Shown: positions 62,815-64,000 of the stretch, in pieces
Numbering within the stretch: the first letter of the stretch is position 1
Layout: every line of letters begins with the position of its first letter
Source of the DNA: Paramecium sonneborni
Taxonomy: Eukaryota > Ciliophora > Oligohymenophorea > Peniculida > Parameciidae
Direction: 5' to 3'
Assembly: GCA_905182985.1 (NCBI GenBank)
Contig: CAJJDN010000006.1
Location: 893,169-957,168, forward strand
Length of the DNA: 64,000 bases
The notes under the pieces: model-generated
Databases searched by the model: none
Seen by the model: the letters and a program-made list of their open reading frames with translations, nothing else
What the model was told of the DNA's origin: nothing
Program-made: the position numbers and the translations under genes

Positions 62815-64000
62815 TCAAAATAAGTCTTCATATTTTTTCGAGTCGTCTTAGGATTCATAAACATCTTCAGCATCACTTAGATCAACTTATTTCTAAATAA
62901 ATGTTAAGGAAACGTTTTACTTGTAATCTAGACTTTTATTTAACTTCTTTTTATTTCATCTTTTTTTTTTTCTTAGATTATTTGTTTTATGTTTTCTTTT
63001 CATAAGCTTCTTATTCATTTAATTATTCTTCTGAATCCTCCCCCATTTCTTCCTTTGCAAATTATTCATCCATTTCTGCTTATTAATAATTATAATCTTC
63101 ATCTTCAGATTCTATAAATTCATCATCCTCTTTTTTTGCTTTTGCCTATTCTTTTTATCTCTTCTTTCTCTCTTTCTTACTTAATTTACCTTATTTTCCT
63201 TGATTTTACATTTCAATTCCCTAATCCATATTCAAATTATTAAGCAAATCTGCAGCAATTTTTGCTAATTTCTCCATTTAAGTAGAATCAATTTATTCTT
63301 ATTTATAATTTTATTATGTTACAACTTGTTCAAGTTTTACTCTTCTTTATTATTCTAATATTAATAATTCTTCTTCTTTTTATTTTTCTTTATGTTCTGC
63401 TTCTTTTAATAATTTATCAAAATTAGTTTAAAAACTATGAATAAAATTAAATTTATCTTCGCTCTTTTATCTCATTAATTAATGATTTTATCTTATTATA
63501 TGTCTATGTTCAGTTTCATGTTACTATTCTCTATTTTACCAACAGATTCCCTATGCCATATATTCATAACTTTTAAGTAAACATTAAAAATAAATAACTG
63601 CAGTTTTTAAGAGTCCATAAGAAGATTTCTCTTCTTGTATTTCATAACAAAATTGATGTATAATCATATTAAGATTAAGTCTATGTTTTAAATCACCTGG
63701 ATTATTTAGAATTTATCTTTTAATGATATTAGCACTATCTTTATATTTTTTGTTATTCAAATACATTTTGGCAACAGCAAGATCAGTATGATCATCTGGT
63801 TTATAATTAGTTTTTTCATAATATTTTTTAAAATATGTTTTAGCTGATTAATTATTATTAGGCATAACTAAACAATCCAAAATAGCTAAATTACTAAGAA
63901 TTCTTGGTTATTGATTAGCATATTCCTAGAGATCACCTAATAAATTAAGAGCTTCTGAATATTTTCCTAATTCAGCTATTACTAATATTAATGTAATAGC
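62815..64000 (-). CDS. CTR9: CTR9-like subunit of the Paf1 complex (5' part off the window)
   Basis: The final 385 residues of a tetratricopeptide protein, with a 28-nt intron at 62893-62920. TPR-like helices (EALNLLGDLQEYANQQPRIL, YFKKYYEKTNYKPDDHTDL, AKMYLNNKKYKDSANIIKR) are followed by a coiled coil (LLKEAEHKEKQKEEELLILE), a Lys/Glu-rich stretch and an acidic end (DEFIESEDEDYNYQQ, DLSDAEDVYES). TPRs, then the Arg/Lys/Glu coiled coil, then an acidic-basic tail, is the CTR9 arrangement. The Paf1 complex travels with RNA polymerase II. The start codon lies beyond 64000. Confidence 0.72.

Overview
This window is ciliate macronuclear DNA, most likely from a Paramecium species. It is very AT-rich. 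Open reading frames only make sense if TAA and TAG encode glutamine and TGA is the sole stop. Nearly every gene carries one to seven tiny spliceosomal introns (about 19-40 nt, GTA...TAG), and neighbouring genes are often only 9-100 bp apart on either strand. Two genes (28980-30171 minus, 51731-52852 plus) look like trichocyst matrix proteins, a Paramecium hallmark. No tRNA, rRNA, CRISPR array, transposon or virus was seen.

Layout. 1-7.8 kb: 3' part of a ubiquitin-like/ankyrin/PH/protein-kinase gene (minus), an LMBR1-type membrane protein (minus) abutting or overlapping the RNase P subunit p30 gene (plus), an orphan, and a 792-aa coiled-coil protein. 7.9-10.2 kb: an exact 1,100-bp duplication on either side of a single N, almost certainly an unmerged assembly overlap. 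10-20 kb: a CAMKK-like kinase with altered HRD and DFG motifs, a SHIPPO/STPGR-like protein, an N-myristoylation-motif diflavin reductase (minus), an orphan, a Sen1/senataxin-like helicase and a pseudokinase. 20-28.9 kb: a small secreted eight-cysteine protein, an SCP/CTD-type phosphatase, separase, and several orphans. 29-40 kb: a trichocyst matrix protein, a Ser/Asn-rich orphan, a large exportin-like gene, an A/B/E-type cyclin and an LRR protein. 40-50 kb: a type I membrane protein, a decayed gene, an AMPK-gamma-like CBS protein, a PB1+ZZ (p62/NBR1-like) protein, a rhomboid-like protein, ribosomal protein eL20, a CCR4/Angel-type nuclease and orphans. 50-64 kb: orphans, the second trichocyst matrix protein, a Q-rich coiled-coil protein, an NVL/Rix7 AAA ATPase, eIF3h, a tiny 70-aa gene, an ERK7/MAPK15-like kinase, a band-7/SPFH protein and the 3' part of CTR9.

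The genes do not form operons. They are a mixture of housekeeping functions (RNA processing, ribosome, translation initiation, nuclear transport, transcription elongation), cell-cycle functions (separase, cyclin) and ciliate-specific cell architecture (trichocysts, cilia-associated kinase and coiled-coil proteins).

All gene models were read by eye from the sequence. Summed exon lengths were checked to be multiples of three for most models. Models flagged as uncertain should be treated as such.
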